From contig CAMYNZ010000425.1 in NCBI GenBank assembly GCA_947259865.1, positions 1 through 6,151 of the forward strand: a stretch of 6,151 nucleotides of DNA, written 5' to 3'. Made by a program: the position numbers and the translations under genes. Shown piece by piece: positions 5,811 to 6,151 of this stretch; positions within the stretch are counted from its first letter, which is position 1, and the number at the start of each line of letters is the position of its first letter. The notes under the pieces were generated by a model that was not told the origin of the DNA, made no database searches, and worked only from the letters and a program-made list of their open reading frames with translations. The DNA comes from an uncultured Desulfobacterales bacterium (GTDB lineage Bacteria; Desulfobacterota; Desulfobacteria; Desulfobacterales; G020354645).

Positions 5811-5864
5811 GTGTATCCTTTTTACCCCCTTTACCGTCATACGGGTAAAAAGGAGGTGATACAC
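5811..5864 (+). promoter_or_regulatory. Hairpin leader sequestering or presenting the ribosome binding site
   Basis: GTGTATC (5811-5817) pairs with GATACAC (5858-5864), and CTTTTTACCC (5818-5827) pairs with GGGTAAAAAG (5843-5852). This makes 17 perfect pairs around a 15-base loop. The only interruption is a five-base bulge GAGGT (5853-5857), exactly the Shine-Dalgarno core. The stem ends at the base before ATG 5865. The site AAGGAGGTGAT (5850-5860) is an 11-base complement to the 16S rRNA 3' end. A second TTTACC at 5830-5835 permits a competing fold in which GGAGGT pairs with ACCCCC (5824-5829). This is a candidate cis-acting translational switch or thermometer; the ligand or trigger is unknown. 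Confidence 0.6.
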
Positions 5865-6113
5865 ATGTACTGGTCGGAAGTTTCAAATAGTTCCTTATGG
5901 TGGATTGTCCCGATAGTAATGATGGCCCTTTGTTTTTTTATAATGCGAAAACGGGGGGGCTCGATGTGCGGATTTGGTGTCCGCGATGGAGACAAAAATC
6001 CTATCAGTGATTCAGATTCGGCATCGGACATTCTCGACAAACGGTACGCTCTGGGCGAGATCAGCAAGGCTGAGTACGAAGAGAAAAAAATAACGTTAAA
6101 TCAAGGCGATTGA
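5865..6113 (+). CDS. Small membrane protein with C-terminal SHOCT domain
   Basis: The protein has 82 residues. A short N-terminus leads to a membrane helix at about 11-27 (LWWIVPIVMMALCFFIM), a basic segment (RKRGG), a polar linker rich in Asp and Ser (41-55), and a C-terminal SHOCT module at about 54-78 (ILDKRYALGEISKAEYEEKK). SHOCT modules are short oligomerisation or processing elements found on many small bacterial membrane proteins; their exact role is not settled. Start 5865 is chosen because an 11-base Shine-Dalgarno (5850-5860) precedes it with eight bases between GGAGG and ATG; an in-frame GTG at 5811 lacks one and would place the hairpin inside the gene. The leader hairpin suggests translational control. 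Another gene starts 27 bases after its stop, so this is probably the first gene of an operon leaving the window. Confidence 0.85.
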   Translation: MYWSEVSNSSLWWIVPIVMMALCFFIMRKRGGSMCGFGVRDGDKNPISDSDSASDILDKRYALGEISKAEYEEKKITLNQGD

Positions 6114-6140
6114 TGCTGCCATGAGCAAAGGAGATTATAA

Positions 6141-6151
6141 ATGAACACCGA
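6141..6151 (+). CDS. Start of a further gene, truncated by the window edge
   Basis: ATG at 6141 (Met-Asn-Thr...) is preceded by AAAGGAG (6127-6133) with seven bases of spacing, a strong ribosome binding site. It begins 27 bases after the SHOCT gene stop on the same strand, so it is likely co-transcribed. Only three full codons are visible and no product can be named. Confidence 0.6.

Larger units (their letters stand above)
5460..5864. other. Long AT-rich divergent intergenic region
   Basis: No gene is supported in these 405 bases. Next to the minus-strand gene are abutting palindromes AAGGATCCTT (5483-5492) and TTAATATATTAA (5492-5503), where a poor minus-strand promoter could be read (TTGAGT 5503-5508, TATACT 5478-5483, spacer 19). 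Further on are an imperfect A/T-rich inverted repeat (about 5609-5644), ACTTAAGT (5678-5685), TTGATAA-AAAA-TTATCAA (5691-5708) and TGCGATTCGCA (5750-5760). TATGAT (5779-5784) is a possible plus-strand -10 without a clear -35. The last part holds the hairpin leader of the SHOCT gene. Confidence 0.6.

Noticed and set aside
5811..5864. In-frame GTG at 5811 as an alternative SHOCT gene start
   Set aside because: It has no Shine-Dalgarno, while ATG 5865 has an 11-base match to the 16S 3' end; the extra residues would be encoded by the hairpin.
5811..5864. Hairpin as an intrinsic terminator
   Set aside because: The stem is followed on the plus strand directly by the start codon and has no T-run on either strand.
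5680..5886. Minus-strand frame of 68 codons across the leader hairpin
   Set aside because: No ribosome site; it overlaps the start of the SHOCT gene antisense, and its sequence is explained by the palindrome.

Overview
The window looks like chromosomal DNA of an anaerobic Desulfobacterota-type bacterium (former Deltaproteobacteria). This is an inference from gene content: a two-CW cysteine protein, a cyclic-nucleotide-domain/Ser-Thr-kinase fusion, a PP2C phosphatase, a hemerythrin-like protein and an HD-GYP response regulator. No rRNA, tRNA, CRISPR array or intact mobile element was seen, so the assignment is not firm.

Layout. Positions 1-246 hold no convincing gene, only a GC-rich block with nested repeats. 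On the minus strand, 2181 to 247 carries a two-gene unit. The first gene is a histone-deacetylase-family gene broken by an internal deletion plus frameshift near 1828-1831. It is followed after 16 bases by an intact REC/HD-GYP response regulator, a predicted c-di-GMP phosphodiesterase. A 230-base divergent intergenic region (2182-2411) contains a perfect 14-bp TTGAC-N4-GTCAA palindrome of Crp/FNR type and a triple ATTTGCA repeat. On the plus strand, 2412-5112 is a tight four-gene operon: hemerythrin HHE protein, two-CW protein (overlapping by 1 base), cNMP-binding-domain/Ser-Thr kinase (gap of 25 bases) and PP2C phosphatase (gap of 19 bases). A hairpin at 5159-5180 lies between this operon and a converging small membrane-protein gene (5459-5187). 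After a 405-base AT-rich divergent region, a plus-strand gene for a SHOCT-domain membrane protein (5865-6113) is followed by the first codons of another gene at 6141.

How the genes may work together. The plus-strand operon supplies a possible diiron sensor or gas-binding protein, a small cysteine-rich protein, a kinase with a nucleotide-domain-like input module and the opposing phosphatase. This reads as a self-contained reversible phosphorylation circuit, plausibly responding to oxygen, nitric oxide or redox state and plausibly under Crp/FNR-type control. The substrate is unknown. The kinase departs from consensus at the HRD arginine and the catalytic-loop lysine, and its nucleotide pocket lacks the usual glutamate.

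The second notable signal is RNA-level. The leader of the SHOCT gene forms a 17-bp stem whose only bulge is the Shine-Dalgarno core. A competing fold would bury that core completely, making it a candidate translational switch.
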